Numbered from the stretch's first letter, positions 17,659 through 26,482 are shown. The stretch: 64,000 bases of DNA from Scybalenecus merdavium (GCA_018714405.1 DVNM01000028.1:9456-73455); one strand, 5' to 3'. Numbers and translations: made by a program. The notes: generated by a model from the sequence alone, not told the origin.

Positions 17659-19094
17659 TCAACTTCCTTTAAAATCTCTGCAACGACTTCCCTTTCATCA
17701 AAATGGATCGTGCCGGTCGGCAGGATCTGATACGTTTCATGCCCTTTTCCGGCCAAAAGAATAATATCGTCTTTTTGGGCATGCTCGATCGCATAACGGA
17801 TGGCGTCCTTGCGGTTTTCCACCACCACATACGGCGTGGAAACGTTTTGCATGCCGACAAGAATATCCTCAATAATGGCGGAGGGTGACTCACTGCGCGG
17901 ATTGTCAGAGGTAACGATGCAGAAGTCGGAAAGCTCTGCTGCGATCTGCCCCATCTTGGGACGTTTCGTCTTGTCGCGGTCGCCGCCGCAGCCGAATACC
18001 GTTACCACGCGGCCATGCGCAATTTCTTTTAAAGAGGTAATGATATTCTCCAGGCCATCCGGCGAATGTGCATAGTCGATTATAATGGTAAAATCGCGCC
18101 CGGTCGGCACAACTTCGATTCTGCCCTTTACACCGGAAGATTTGGCGATGACACCCAGGACGCTGCGAAAATCCACGCCGAGCGTCAACGCCACCGAAAC
18201 GGCGCAAAGTGAATTGTAAACGGAAAAACGCCCCGGGATCGGGCAGTGCACGCGGCCGATCGAGTTCAGCGTGACCAGCTCATAGTCCACGCCGTTATTC
18301 TTAAACTGCACGTTTTTGGCCACATACTCCGCATCGTTCGTCTTCACAGCATAGCGGTACACGCGGCACGGCAAGCCCTCTACGATTTTCAGACCGTTTT
18401 GGTCGTCTGCATTGGTAACGGCCACATCGCACTGCTTGAACAGCAGGCGCTTGGCCTCAAAATAGTTTTCCCACGTTTTGTGGTAATCCAAATGATCCTG
18501 CGTCAGGTTCGTAAACGCACCAACTGCAAAATGCACGCCGCTGACACGCCCCTGCGCCAGCGCCTGGGACGAAACTTCCATTACGCAGTAGTCGCAGGCG
18601 GCCTCAACCATTTGAGCAAACAGTTTCTGCAAAGAATAGGCGTCCGGCGTGGTGTACTTTGCCGGATAGACCTCGTCGCCGATCATGTTCTGCACCGTGC
18701 CGATCAGACCAACTTTATGGCCGGTGTTTTCAAGGATCTGCTTGATCAGGAATGTGGTCGTTGTTTTACCATTGGTTCCGGTCACACCGATCAGTTTCAA
18801 CTTATCAGCGGGGTTGCCGAAGTAGTTGGCACAAATCTTGGCATACGCTGCACGCGTATCCGCCACGATCACCTGGTTGACAAGCCCCATATCCCTGGCG
18901 CAGACAACGGCCGGCGCCCCGGATTCCAGCATTTTGCCGGCCAGCGTGTGCCCGTCGAACGACGCGCCCTTGATACACACAAAAAGCGTACCGGGTTTTA
19001 CACAGCGGGAATCCTCCGTTACATCGGCAATTTCCAGCTGCGGATCGAATGTGTTTAAAACATCGATGCCTTTCAATATATCTTTCAGTTTCAT
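17655..19094 (-). CDS. murE: UDP-MurNAc-dipeptide ligase MurE (meso-DAP type)
   Basis: MurE adds the third stem-peptide residue to UDP-MurNAc-L-Ala-D-Glu. The P-loop TGTNGKTTT is at residues 105-113. DNPR at 397-400 is the motif of enzymes selecting meso-diaminopimelate rather than lysine, so the wall is predicted to be DAP-type. ATG 19094 has GGAGG 8 bases upstream; an upstream TTG at 19130 is less likely. The DAP assignment comes from established MurE specificity motifs. Confidence 0.96.
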   Translation of the reverse strand: MKLKDILKGIDVLNTFDPQLEIADVTEDSRCVKPGTLFVCIKGASFDGHTLAGKMLESGAPAVVCARDMGLVNQVIVADTRAAYAKICANYFGNPADKLKLIGVTGTNGKTTTTFLIKQILENTGHKVGLIGTVQNMIGDEVYPAKYTTPDAYSLQKLFAQMVEAACDYCVMEVSSQALAQGRVSGVHFAVGAFTNLTQDHLDYHKTWENYFEAKRLLFKQCDVAVTNADDQNGLKIVEGLPCRVYRYAVKTNDAEYVAKNVQFKNNGVDYELVTLNSIGRVHCPIPGRFSVYNSLCAVSVALTLGVDFRSVLGVIAKSSGVKGRIEVVPTGRDFTIIIDYAHSPDGLENIITSLKEIAHGRVVTVFGCGGDRDKTKRPKMGQIAAELSDFCIVTSDNPRSESPSAIIEDILVGMQNVSTPYVVVENRKDAIRYAIEHAQKDDIILLAGKGHETYQILPTGTIHFDEREVVAEILKEVE

Positions 19095-19122
19095 GACCGT
19101 TTCCTCCGCTTCTTTTCCTCGG

Positions 19123-21345
19123 TCAGTCAAGTACCGAATCGTTATTTTTAAACGTGACGGTGATCACGGAGCCGATCTCCACAACCGTACCGCTTTCCTC
19201 GCTCTGCCGGTAAGCAGAAGAGTTTGCGCTTTCCAGTCCGCTGCCGCTGAATTCCACATTCAGGTTTTTGCTGGCTGCAAGCGCGTTGACCTCGCTGACC
19301 GTCAGGCCGGTGAAATCCGGCACCTCTACCGTTTGGCTGCTCTGACTTTCGGTGTAAAGGATCACCGTGCCGCCGCTTGGGATCTTGGTGGATGCGGCCG
19401 GCGACTGTTTAACGACTTCGCTGCCGTCGCCGATGACCTTGTATTCAAAACCGGCTGCCGTCAGCTGGCTTGTGGCCGTTTTAACGGTTTTACCCGTTAC
19501 GCCCGGCGTGCTGACAGACAGTTTTTCCAGTTCTTCGCTGGTATACTTCGGCTCGATGCCGTACTCTTTCATAGCCGTTTCGATCACTTCAGCTGCGATC
19601 GGTGCGCAAAGCGTGCCGCCGCCGAGATCCTGATTCGGCTCGTCGATCAAAATCAGCGCCGCGACCTTCGGGTCATCCGTCGGCGCGACCGCACCGAAAG
19701 ATACGATATATTTCGTATCCGTATCGCTCGACTCGCTCAGTTTGGTCGAGGTACCCGTTTTGCCGCCAACGCTGTAACCGGCAACATATGCGTTTTTACC
19801 GGTGCCGTTGTCCACGACCGACTTCATCATTTTCAGCACTTTTTCAGCCGTTTCTTCACTGATGACCTGGCGCACCTCGTTCGGCTGCGTCTTTTCGATC
19901 GTGTTGCCGTTGGCATCCAAAACAGAAGAGACAAGGTAGGGCTGCATCAGCCGGCCGCCGTTTGCCACCGCCGCGAGCGCCGTGCAGACCTGGATCGGCG
20001 TCAGGCTATTCGTCTGACCGAATGAGGCAGACGACAGCGTGACCTTGGAGGAAAGATCGGACTCGCTGACAAAAAGCGAACGGTTTTCACTCGGCAGGTC
20101 GATGCCGGTTTTTTCGGTAAACCCAAAGCCCTCAAAATACTTATAATAGTTATGGCCGCCAAGACGCTGGCCGATCGTGATAAAAAACGGGTTGCACGAA
20201 TTTTCAAGCCCCTGCGTCAGATTCTGCAGGCCGTGACCCGGGTGGTAATGGCAGTGCATAATGCGGTCTTCCACCGTGATCTGACCCGTGCAGTTATAGG
20301 TCGTGTCCAGTGTGACCACGTTTTCCTCAAGCGCAGCGCAGCTCATGAACACCTTGAACACGGAACCCGGCTCGTACACGCTGGAAACGGTAAAATTGTC
20401 CCACTGGTTGGCCTGTGCCTCTTTTCGGGCCTCCGCCCGCTTTTCATCGTCTTTGATCGCATCCAGTTCTTTTTGGGTTTTGCTGTATGTGATGTCGTAC
20501 GGATTGTTGATGTCAAAATCCGGCAGTGAGCTCATGGCCAAAACCGCGCCGGTCTCCACATCCATCACCACGCCGTAAGCGCCTTTACACTGGTATTCCT
20601 CCAGCGTTCTGGAAAGACCCTTTTCCAGCGTGTACTGAATGTTTTGGTTGATCGTCAGCACAAGGCTGTTGCCGTCGACCGCCTCGACCGACGTTGCGTA
20701 ATCGCTTGGCAGCTCATTGGAAACCGCATCCTTAGCCGTGATCACACGGCCGTTTTTGCCGGAAAGCTTGTCATTATAATAAGCCTCCAGCCCATAGACG
20801 CCGTCGCCGTCGTAATTGGTAAAGCCGATGACCGACGACGCCAAAGAGTTATAAGGATAGTATCTTTTTGTAGTTTCTTCATATCCGATCACGCTATTCA
20901 GGTCATTTTCCGAGGAGAAGGCACTGATTTTTTCTTTCAGCGTGTTGTCCACCTTGTTTTCAATAACCTGATAGCGGTTGTCGGCCTGTGCTTTTTCAGC
21001 AAGGTCTGCCTTTTCTTCTTCGTCGTATTCAAAAAGCTTGGCAAGCCCATCGACCAAAACGGTGCGCATATCGTCGCCGGTGATGGCTTTCGGATCGATA
21101 TAAATACGCCACGCCGTGGCCGACTGCGCCAAAATATTCATGTCGCTGTCATAGATCGTGCCGCGCATGGCCGCGACTTCCGTGTCGCTAAGCTGCTGAG
21201 CCTGCGCTTTTTCGGCGTATTCATCGCCGCGGATCACCTGAATATAAAAAAGGCGCGCCAAATCTGTGCCGCACCCGATAAAAATGAGCAGCACCACAAA
21301 CGTCATCATACGTTTCAGACTTTTGGTGGGCAGTCCGACGCGCAT
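19123..21345 (-). CDS. Class B penicillin-binding protein with two PASTA domains (FtsI/SpoVD type)
   Basis: This septal transpeptidase has 740 residues. A membrane anchor (about 12-30) is followed by the PBP dimerisation domain (R61-G62-T63-I64 region) and the transpeptidase domain with SVFK (S328, K331), SCN (383-385) and KTG (529-531). Two PASTA repeats follow (about 612-680 and 680-740). Firmicutes often carry two such genes here, ftsI/pbpB and spoVD; only one is present, so vegetative and sporulation roles cannot be separated. GGAGATGG precedes ATG 21345. It is the expected partner of the FtsW encoded downstream. Confidence 0.95.
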   Translation of the reverse strand: MRVGLPTKSLKRMMTFVVLLIFIGCGTDLARLFYIQVIRGDEYAEKAQAQQLSDTEVAAMRGTIYDSDMNILAQSATAWRIYIDPKAITGDDMRTVLVDGLAKLFEYDEEEKADLAEKAQADNRYQVIENKVDNTLKEKISAFSSENDLNSVIGYEETTKRYYPYNSLASSVIGFTNYDGDGVYGLEAYYNDKLSGKNGRVITAKDAVSNELPSDYATSVEAVDGNSLVLTINQNIQYTLEKGLSRTLEEYQCKGAYGVVMDVETGAVLAMSSLPDFDINNPYDITYSKTQKELDAIKDDEKRAEARKEAQANQWDNFTVSSVYEPGSVFKVFMSCAALEENVVTLDTTYNCTGQITVEDRIMHCHYHPGHGLQNLTQGLENSCNPFFITIGQRLGGHNYYKYFEGFGFTEKTGIDLPSENRSLFVSESDLSSKVTLSSASFGQTNSLTPIQVCTALAAVANGGRLMQPYLVSSVLDANGNTIEKTQPNEVRQVISEETAEKVLKMMKSVVDNGTGKNAYVAGYSVGGKTGTSTKLSESSDTDTKYIVSFGAVAPTDDPKVAALILIDEPNQDLGGGTLCAPIAAEVIETAMKEYGIEPKYTSEELEKLSVSTPGVTGKTVKTATSQLTAAGFEYKVIGDGSEVVKQSPAASTKIPSGGTVILYTESQSSQTVEVPDFTGLTVSEVNALAASKNLNVEFSGSGLESANSSAYRQSEESGTVVEIGSVITVTFKNNDSVLD

Positions 21346-21462
21346 TTTGCCATCTCCTTGCCAAAAAGATCAAAATGAATGCCAAATCGACATTCTCCGA
21401 TAATATGATTTGAGAGAGCCGAGACGAAACGCCGGGCTCTCTTAATCATACGAAGTGCTATT

Positions 21463-21990
21463 TTAGGATATTACCTGTTTGTTTTTCAGAATGTCAGACG
21501 GGCGCGGCGCCTCGATCTGCTGGTCGCGCGCCTGCTTAAACGATGCACCGTCGATGTAGCGCACCTGGCTCGCCTGCACCTTGGTCATGCCGAGCACATT
21601 CACAGCATAATCGTCGATCTCACTGAGCGAGACCATGGAATCCAGCGTGCTGGTCAGCTGTGTATTTTCCGCCTGCGCATAACTGATGTCATCCTCGATC
21701 GAAGAAACTTCATGCGTAAGCTGGTTGGTATAAGCAAACATGGCAACAGAAGCCGCCAAAAATGCAAAGCAAACGGCCACCACGCACATCACCCGGATAT
21801 TGAACGACGTGCACGCTTTCTGTTCGGCGCGCAGCTGCGCCCCGGTCAGCGGTTTTGGTTCTACGACCCGGATCGAACGTTTTCTTCTTTCTTCCTGCTC
21901 AGCAGGACGCGGACGCTGCGCCTCAAAAAAGCTGAGGTCATACGCCGCGCTGTTTTGTGCATATCTCCTGAAATCACCGCTGGTCGTCAT
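21463..21990 (-). CDS. ftsL: FtsL-like cell division protein
   Basis: This small bitopic protein has 175 residues: a polar, basic cytoplasmic region (1-64), one membrane helix (about 65-87), then a heptad-like coiled coil (TNQLTHEVSSIEDDISYAQ) and a short tail. The region SEIDDYAVNVLGMTK matches the conserved end of FtsL/DivIC proteins. FtsL is poorly conserved, so position between rsmH and the PBP gene is the main support. It would activate the FtsW/PBP pair through FtsQ/DivIB and DivIC. AAAGGA precedes ATG 21990. Confidence 0.85.
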   Translation of the reverse strand: MTTSGDFRRYAQNSAAYDLSFFEAQRPRPAEQEERRKRSIRVVEPKPLTGAQLRAEQKACTSFNIRVMCVVAVCFAFLAASVAMFAYTNQLTHEVSSIEDDISYAQAENTQLTSTLDSMVSLSEIDDYAVNVLGMTKVQASQVRYIDGASFKQARDQQIEAPRPSDILKNKQVIS

Positions 21991-22011
21991 AAAAATCAGT
22001 CCTTTACACTT

Positions 22012-22932
22012 CTAAAACTTTTCAAATGCGCGTAATCTGGATGACCTTGCCCGCGGATTTTCGGCAAGCTCATGCGCAGACGGTGTTTTGGATTTGAAAA
22101 CAAGTTTGCCCTTTGGTTTATTGCCGCACACACAGACCGGAAACTCCTTGGGGCATGTGCAGCCCTGTGTCCACCCGGCGAATTTTTCTTTGACGATCCG
22201 GTCCTCCAAAGAGTGAAACGTGATCACCGCAATGCGCCCGCCGGAAGAAAGGCAGTCGAACGCACTGTCGAGTGCATCCGACAGCTCCTGCAGCTCACCG
22301 TTGACCTCGATGCGGATAGCCTGAAATGTTCGGCGCGCCGGGTGTGCGCCGCGCAGGGCACGCGCCGGCATATGGCTGCGCACCACATCGACCAGTTCAA
22401 ACGTAGTTTGGATCGGTTTTTCACTGCGCGCCTGCACAATGCCGCGCGCAATGCTTTTGGCATATTTTTCTTCGCCGTAACGGAAAAGGATGTCGGCCAG
22501 CCTGTCCTGCGGATAGGTATTGACCACGTCGTAGGCGCTGAGGCCGGTTTTGCTCATGCGCATATCGAGCGGCGCATCTGCATGGAAGCTGAAACCGCGC
22601 TCGGCGTTATCAAGCTGAAACGAGCTGACGCCGAGATCCAGCAGAAATGCGTCCAGCTTCGGTTCGCCATGCGCTTTCAAAATTTCAGCAATATTGGAAA
22701 AACGGTCATGCACGACGGTCACATTTGGCAGATCGCCCAGGCGTTCACGCAGCACCCGCACGGCATCCGGGTCGCGGTCGATCGCATACAGCCGGCCGCT
22801 GCCGATCCTTTCAGCGATCGCACGGGAATGTCCCCCGCCGCCGGCCGTGCCGTCAGCCGCCACTGCGCCGTCTTTCAGACCAAGCGCATCGATCGACTCG
22901 GCGAACAAAACGCTTTTGTGATTAAATTCCAT
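22012..22932 (-). CDS. rsmH: 16S rRNA m4C1402 methyltransferase RsmH (MraW)
   Basis: This SAM-dependent methyltransferase modifies the base of C1402 in the decoding centre. The SAM loop DGTAGGGGHS is at residues about 27-36, with LLDLGVSSFQLD and the late VITFHSLEDRIVK typical of the family. Length (306) is normal. It follows mraZ by 5 bp, the universal order in this cluster. Confidence 0.97.
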   Translation of the reverse strand: MEFNHKSVLFAESIDALGLKDGAVAADGTAGGGGHSRAIAERIGSGRLYAIDRDPDAVRVLRERLGDLPNVTVVHDRFSNIAEILKAHGEPKLDAFLLDLGVSSFQLDNAERGFSFHADAPLDMRMSKTGLSAYDVVNTYPQDRLADILFRYGEEKYAKSIARGIVQARSEKPIQTTFELVDVVRSHMPARALRGAHPARRTFQAIRIEVNGELQELSDALDSAFDCLSSGGRIAVITFHSLEDRIVKEKFAGWTQGCTCPKEFPVCVCGNKPKGKLVFKSKTPSAHELAENPRARSSRLRAFEKF

Positions 22933-22937
22933 TTTCT

Positions 22938-23420
22938 TTACCCCTCGGCGGCCGTGCCGCCGGCCTGCGTGTCGGCCTTGCCGTCCAGCACGTCGACCAC
23001 GCTGACGCGTTTTTCTGCCGCTTCGCTGTCGAAAGCCTTGTCCTGTTCGTTCCAGATCTCAAAATGTTTTTTGGCGCCGAACATAATGGCCGTGTTTTCA
23101 TTTTCCAAATGGATGGCCTTGCGGATCTCGGGCGGCAGCGTGATGCGCCCCTGCGCATCCAGCTTCAGGTAAACGGTGCGGTCCAAAATCTGTGTTTCAG
23201 CCGCCTGTACCACGCTGTAGCGCGAAGATTCCATTTTCTCCATAAACGCGTCAAAATCAGATTCCACATATACATGCAGACAAACACGGTCAGAGTTGGT
23301 GAGGCCGCGCGGCGTAACAAAGCCGATGAACTCATCGTCGCTTGTCTGCTTGCGCCATTTGGCCGGCACGGAAATGCGCCCCTTGCTGTCAAGCGCGTAC
23401 GGATATTTGCCGTAAAACAC
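22938..23420 (-). CDS. mraZ: Transcriptional regulator MraZ
   Basis: MraZ is the first gene of the division cluster and a DNA-binding regulator of it. The 160-residue chain holds two SpoVT/AbrB half-barrels: FYGKYPYALDSKGRISVPAKW at the start and TVYLKLDAQGRITLPPEI in the middle. GTG 23420 is chosen because the family begins M-F-x-G, and GGGAGGGG lies 5 bases upstream; a longer frame to 23477 has no homology. The C-terminal tail (about 130-160) is a non-conserved extension. Confidence 0.95.
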   Translation of the reverse strand: MFYGKYPYALDSKGRISVPAKWRKQTSDDEFIGFVTPRGLTNSDRVCLHVYVESDFDAFMEKMESSRYSVVQAAETQILDRTVYLKLDAQGRITLPPEIRKAIHLENENTAIMFGAKKHFEIWNEQDKAFDSEAAEKRVSVVDVLDGKADTQAGGTAAEG

Positions 23421-23487
23421 AGCGGCCCCTCCCTTCGGATAAAGATGACAAATTGCCCGCAAAGCAGGCTCTTTCAAAATCAGTGTT

Positions 23488-23535
23488 ATGGGTTTTTATA
23501 TGATTTCATGGTTTTTTATGGTTTTTTCCCCCACT
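23488..23535. promoter_or_regulatory. Candidate MraZ operator repeats
   Basis: In the mraZ leader, plus-strand ATGG occurs at 23488, 23508 and 23518, each followed by a T-run, so in 10-bp register. A GTGGGGG lies on the minus strand next to them. MraZ is known to bind TGGGN repeats with 10-bp period upstream of itself. Orientation is mixed here, so this is tentative. Confidence 0.45.
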
Positions 23536-23544
23536 TCGTTTTTC

Positions 23545-23574
23545 ATTATAAGGCAAGCTCTTTCGAAAAGTCAA
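23545..23574 (-). promoter_or_regulatory. Promoter of the mraZ division operon
   Basis: Minus strand TTGACT (23569-23574), 18-bp spacer, TATAAT (23545-23550), about 125 bases before the mraZ start. Confidence 0.85.
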
Positions 23575-23678
23575 GGCTTTCGCACGAAAAACTAATATTC
23601 TAGTTGTAAATTTTTGCTTTTTCCGGCCTTTGCAATCGAACAAAAGTACGAAAAAGTGTTTGTTTTTGTAAATCGCTG

Positions 23679-23707
23679 TTGTTTTAGCAGAAGCGTTATG
23701 CTATAAT
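23679..23707 (+). promoter_or_regulatory. Promoter of the GPH transporter gene
   Basis: TTGTTT (23679-23684), 17-bp spacer, TATAAT (23702-23707). Confidence 0.75.
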
Positions 23708-23744
23708 AAACGCGCACAACTTGTTTATCGGAGGGTTTGAAAAG

Positions 23745-25163
23745 ATGGCAGATTACAAAACCACCTGGCGCGAAAAAATCGGTTTCGGCGTCGGCGCGAT
23801 CGGCCTGGATCTAAGTTACGGGCTGTTTTATTCCTACCTGTCCTACTACCTGACTTCGGTGCTGGGGCTCAAAGAAGGCTTTTTGCTTTTGCTGACGCCG
23901 CTTGCCAGGATCTGGGACGGCGTGAACGACCCGATCATGGGCGCCATTGTGGACAACACGCACATGAAAATGGGCAAATACAGACCGTGGATCATCATCG
24001 GCGCCGTTTCCAACGCCGTTGTGCTGGCGCTGCTGTTCACCAGTTTTGGCCTGACCGGTACAAACCTTTATATTTACGTTACCGTGATGTACGTTTTGTG
24101 GGACATGACGAATACCATGGCGGACATTCCGTTTTGGAGCATGATCCCCTCCTTTACGACCGACCCAAACGACCGCAACATGATCTCCACCGTTGCGCGC
24201 ACGTTTTCCGGCATTGGCCAGGGCCTTATCACCATTCTTACCCCCATTATTCTGCCGATGCTCAGCAGCGGCACCACGACCGACAAGGGCTACAGCAGCA
24301 GCGGGTTCAGCCGCTGGGCGATCATCTGCGCCATTGCACTGATCATGTTTGCGGTTATCTGCTCCCTTTCCACCAAAGAACGCCATGTGGTTTACGGCAA
24401 AAGAGAAAAATTCAGCTTTAAAAAGATCATTGACGTCATCAAGAACAACGACCAGCTTGTTTCCTTCATGGTGTTCGCCACCATCTCGAATGCCGGCTGG
24501 TACCTGACCTCCAGCACCGCGGTTTACTACTTTACCGACGTGTTGGAAGAACCGACGGCGCAGTCGCTGTTTTCCACCATCGGCGCAGTGGGCAGCGCGC
24601 TCGGCCTTTTGGTGATCCCCATACTTTCCAAAAAATTCACCAAACGCACCATATACCAGATCACACTGATCACGGCCATTGTCGGGTATGTGCTGATGTA
24701 CATTTTTGGCCCGGTCATGAAACAGACGCTTTTGCTGGACATTGCCTACATCATCTCTTCCATCGGTATCAGCGCCATGTTCGTTTCACAGACGATCTTC
24801 CTGGCCGATATTGTGGACTACGGCGAATATAAAAACGGCGTGCGCAACGAAAGCACAACGTTCTCCATGAAAGGCCTGCTGCAAAAAATCGCCTACACGA
24901 TCCAAACGATCGTGCTGTTCAGCGGTCTTGGCCTTGTCAATTACAACGAACAGATCAGCACGGTCACCAAGCAGGTGAACGAGGTCACAAAAAGCACCAT
25001 CGGCTTTATCTGTTTTGGCGTACCGCCGATTTTCCTGCTGCTTTCTCTGATCGTATTTTCCAAAAAATTCAAAATCTACGGCAAACTGGCCGACAAGGTG
25101 CACGACTGCATCAGCGCCAAGCGTGAAGCGGAAGAAAAAGCCGGCATCGTACCGGAAGAATAA
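23745..25163 (+). CDS. Glycoside-pentoside-hexuronide (GPH) family sugar:cation symporter
   Basis: This 472-residue carrier has about twelve hydrophobic helices. It shows the GPH hallmarks: KIGFGVGAIGLDLSYG at the start, DGVNDPIMGAIVDNT after helix 2 with the conserved Asp pair, and KYRPWI after it. Members such as MelB, XynB and YicJ import oligosaccharides, glycosides or hexuronides with Na+ or H+. No glycosidase is adjacent, so the substrate is open; the GH38 enzyme is 15 kb away. GGAGGG lies 10 bases before ATG 23745. A strong shared terminator follows. Confidence 0.93.
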   Translation: MADYKTTWREKIGFGVGAIGLDLSYGLFYSYLSYYLTSVLGLKEGFLLLLTPLARIWDGVNDPIMGAIVDNTHMKMGKYRPWIIIGAVSNAVVLALLFTSFGLTGTNLYIYVTVMYVLWDMTNTMADIPFWSMIPSFTTDPNDRNMISTVARTFSGIGQGLITILTPIILPMLSSGTTTDKGYSSSGFSRWAIICAIALIMFAVICSLSTKERHVVYGKREKFSFKKIIDVIKNNDQLVSFMVFATISNAGWYLTSSTAVYYFTDVLEEPTAQSLFSTIGAVGSALGLLVIPILSKKFTKRTIYQITLITAIVGYVLMYIFGPVMKQTLLLDIAYIISSIGISAMFVSQTIFLADIVDYGEYKNGVRNESTTFSMKGLLQKIAYTIQTIVLFSGLGLVNYNEQISTVTKQVNEVTKSTIGFICFGVPPIFLLLSLIVFSKKFKIYGKLADKVHDCISAKREAEEKAGIVPEE

Positions 25164-25178
25164 AAAAATAACGGCGCA

Positions 25179-25226
25179 TAAAAAGGCGGCGCGTCTGTCA
25201 TATGACAGACGCGCCGCCTTTTTGAT
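25179..25226. terminator. Bidirectional terminator
   Basis: A near-perfect 22-bp palindrome, AAAAAGGCGGCGCGTCTGTC with its complement, sits between the convergent GPH and carboxymuconolactone decarboxylase genes, with A and T runs on both sides. Confidence 0.95.
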
Positions 25227-25249
25227 TTATTATCCGAATTGAAACCAAA

Positions 25250-25981
25250 TCAGCCGGCATTCGCCGCATCGTTGATACAGCGCAGCGCATTCAAGCTGCG
25301 CGGATAGCCGATATAAGGCAAGCAGCGTGACAACACGGCGATCAGAAAAGTTTTGTCGTTGCCGATACGCATATTGGCGCCGGCATGGGAGGTCAGCTGC
25401 GGCTCGCAGCCGCCCTGTGCAGCAAGAAAACAAAACGTGATCAGCTCGCGCTGGCAGTCGTCAAGCCCTTTGCGGGTATAATAATCGCCAAAGCAGTTCT
25501 GGGCAAGCCAGCGGTTGATGTGCACGCTTTCCTGCGGGCCGGACTTCCAGAAATCACGCATGCCGTCGCCGAACAGATCGACCTGTTTTTGCGAACCGGC
25601 CTGCAAACGGGTCTCGGGCGTGGTGGTAGAGACTTTTTCCAGCGGCAAAAGCCCCTTATCCTTCAAATAGCGGCTGACCGCCAAAATAAACGGATAAGCC
25701 CGGCCAAAGCCAAGGTAAGCGACCGACTGGTAAACGATCTCGCGCAGCATTTCAGGCGTGACGCCGCAGTCTGCGCTGTCCTGTAAAAGGACCTCGAACG
25801 CCTCTTTCCCCTGTGCGCCAGCCAGCACCGACAAAACGGCCATGCGCTCTGTAGCCGAATCAATGTCGCCGAACGCCACCACGTCCTGCGTTAGGAAATT
25901 TTCAAAAAACGATGCAAATTCCGGGTCGCTTTCCGCCAGACCAAACGCCTTGCCAAACGCGCCCTTTACTGTCTCTGACAT
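25250..25981 (-). CDS. Carboxymuconolactone decarboxylase family protein (two domains)
   Basis: This 243-residue protein contains two CMD/AhpD-like domains (about 15-105 and 140-235). The second has a Cys-rich stretch, CFLAAQGGCEPQL, and GNDKTFLIAVLSRCLPYIGYPRSL. The fold includes AhpD peroxidase and true decarboxylases. In bacteria this two-domain form is often paired with a cupin under a MerR-type aldehyde/electrophile regulator, as here. GGAGG lies 7 bases before ATG 25981; the upstream cupin stop is 15 bp away, so both are in one operon. Likely role: handling a reactive carbonyl or quinone; this is inference. Confidence 0.88.
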   Translation of the reverse strand: MSETVKGAFGKAFGLAESDPEFASFFENFLTQDVVAFGDIDSATERMAVLSVLAGAQGKEAFEVLLQDSADCGVTPEMLREIVYQSVAYLGFGRAYPFILAVSRYLKDKGLLPLEKVSTTTPETRLQAGSQKQVDLFGDGMRDFWKSGPQESVHINRWLAQNCFGDYYTRKGLDDCQRELITFCFLAAQGGCEPQLTSHAGANMRIGNDKTFLIAVLSRCLPYIGYPRSLNALRCINDAANAG

Positions 25982-25995
25982 AAAAAAACCTCCAA

Positions 25996-26406
25996 TCACT
26001 TTTCCAGTGCAGCATAAGCCGCATCGTCTACCGGCTCCAGCCACTCGTTCGATGTATCTTTGCCCGGAACCTCAACAGCCAGATGCGAAAACCAGCTGTC
26101 GGCCGCTGCGCCGTGCCAGTGCTTGACCTCCGGCGGGATGACGACCACGTCGCCGGCTTTCAGTTTGCGTGCCGGCTCGCCCCATGCCTGGTACCAGCCT
26201 TCGCCGGCCGTGCACAAAAGGATCTGGCCGCCGCCTTCAGCAGCATGGTGGATGTGCCAGTTGTTGCGGCAGCCCGGTTCAAATGTAACATTGCCGATGG
26301 GCACGCCGCCGGTGGTCAGCATGTTAAGGTAACTTTTACCAACAAAATACTGCGCAAACGCTGTGTTTTCACCGCCGCGCGGGAAAAGATCCTGAATTTC
26401 TTTCAC
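25996..26406 (-). CDS. Cupin domain protein
   Basis: This 136-residue single-domain cupin carries both conserved motifs: G-x5-HxH as RNNWHIHHAAEGGGQIL (metal-binding His and Glu) and KAGDVVVIPPEVKHWHGA (second His set). It probably binds one divalent metal. GTG 26406 is chosen because GGAG lies 8 bases upstream; longer frames start at GTG 26415 or TTG 26424. It leads the operon with the CMD protein, a pairing common in Firmicutes and suggestive of small-molecule detoxification. Confidence 0.88.
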   Translation of the reverse strand: MKEIQDLFPRGGENTAFAQYFVGKSYLNMLTTGGVPIGNVTFEPGCRNNWHIHHAAEGGGQILLCTAGEGWYQAWGEPARKLKAGDVVVIPPEVKHWHGAAADSWFSHLAVEVPGKDTSNEWLEPVDDAAYAALEK

Positions 26407-26420
26407 TTTGATCACTCCAT

Positions 26421-26450
26421 ACAAATCATATTTGTACCTTTGTACAAGTT
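26421..26450. promoter_or_regulatory. Two overlapping dyads after the cupin -10 box
   Basis: ACAAAT-cat-ATTTGT (26421-26435) and TTGTAC-N4-GTACAA (about 26432-26447) are perfect 6-bp inverted repeats between the -10 box and the start codon. They would suit a second regulator in addition to the MerR-type site. Confidence 0.5.
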
Positions 26451-26451
26451 A

Positions 26452-26482
26452 ATTATAAAACCTAAAGCTTACTTTAAGTCAA
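26452..26482 (-). promoter_or_regulatory. MerR-type promoter of the cupin/CMD operon
   Basis: Minus strand TTGACT (26477-26482) and TATAAT (26452-26457) are separated by 19 bp, the over-long spacing used by MerR-family activators. The spacer holds a CTTAAAG/CTTTAGG dyad, close to the box of NmlR/AdhR regulators that sense aldehydes and nitrosothiols. No MerR gene is in the window. Confidence 0.75.

Noticed and set aside
21411..21444. Terminator between ftsL and the PBP gene
   Set aside because: AGAGAGCC/GGCTCTCT arms form a hairpin but no T-run follows, and the flanking genes belong to one operon; it may be a processing or attenuation site at most.
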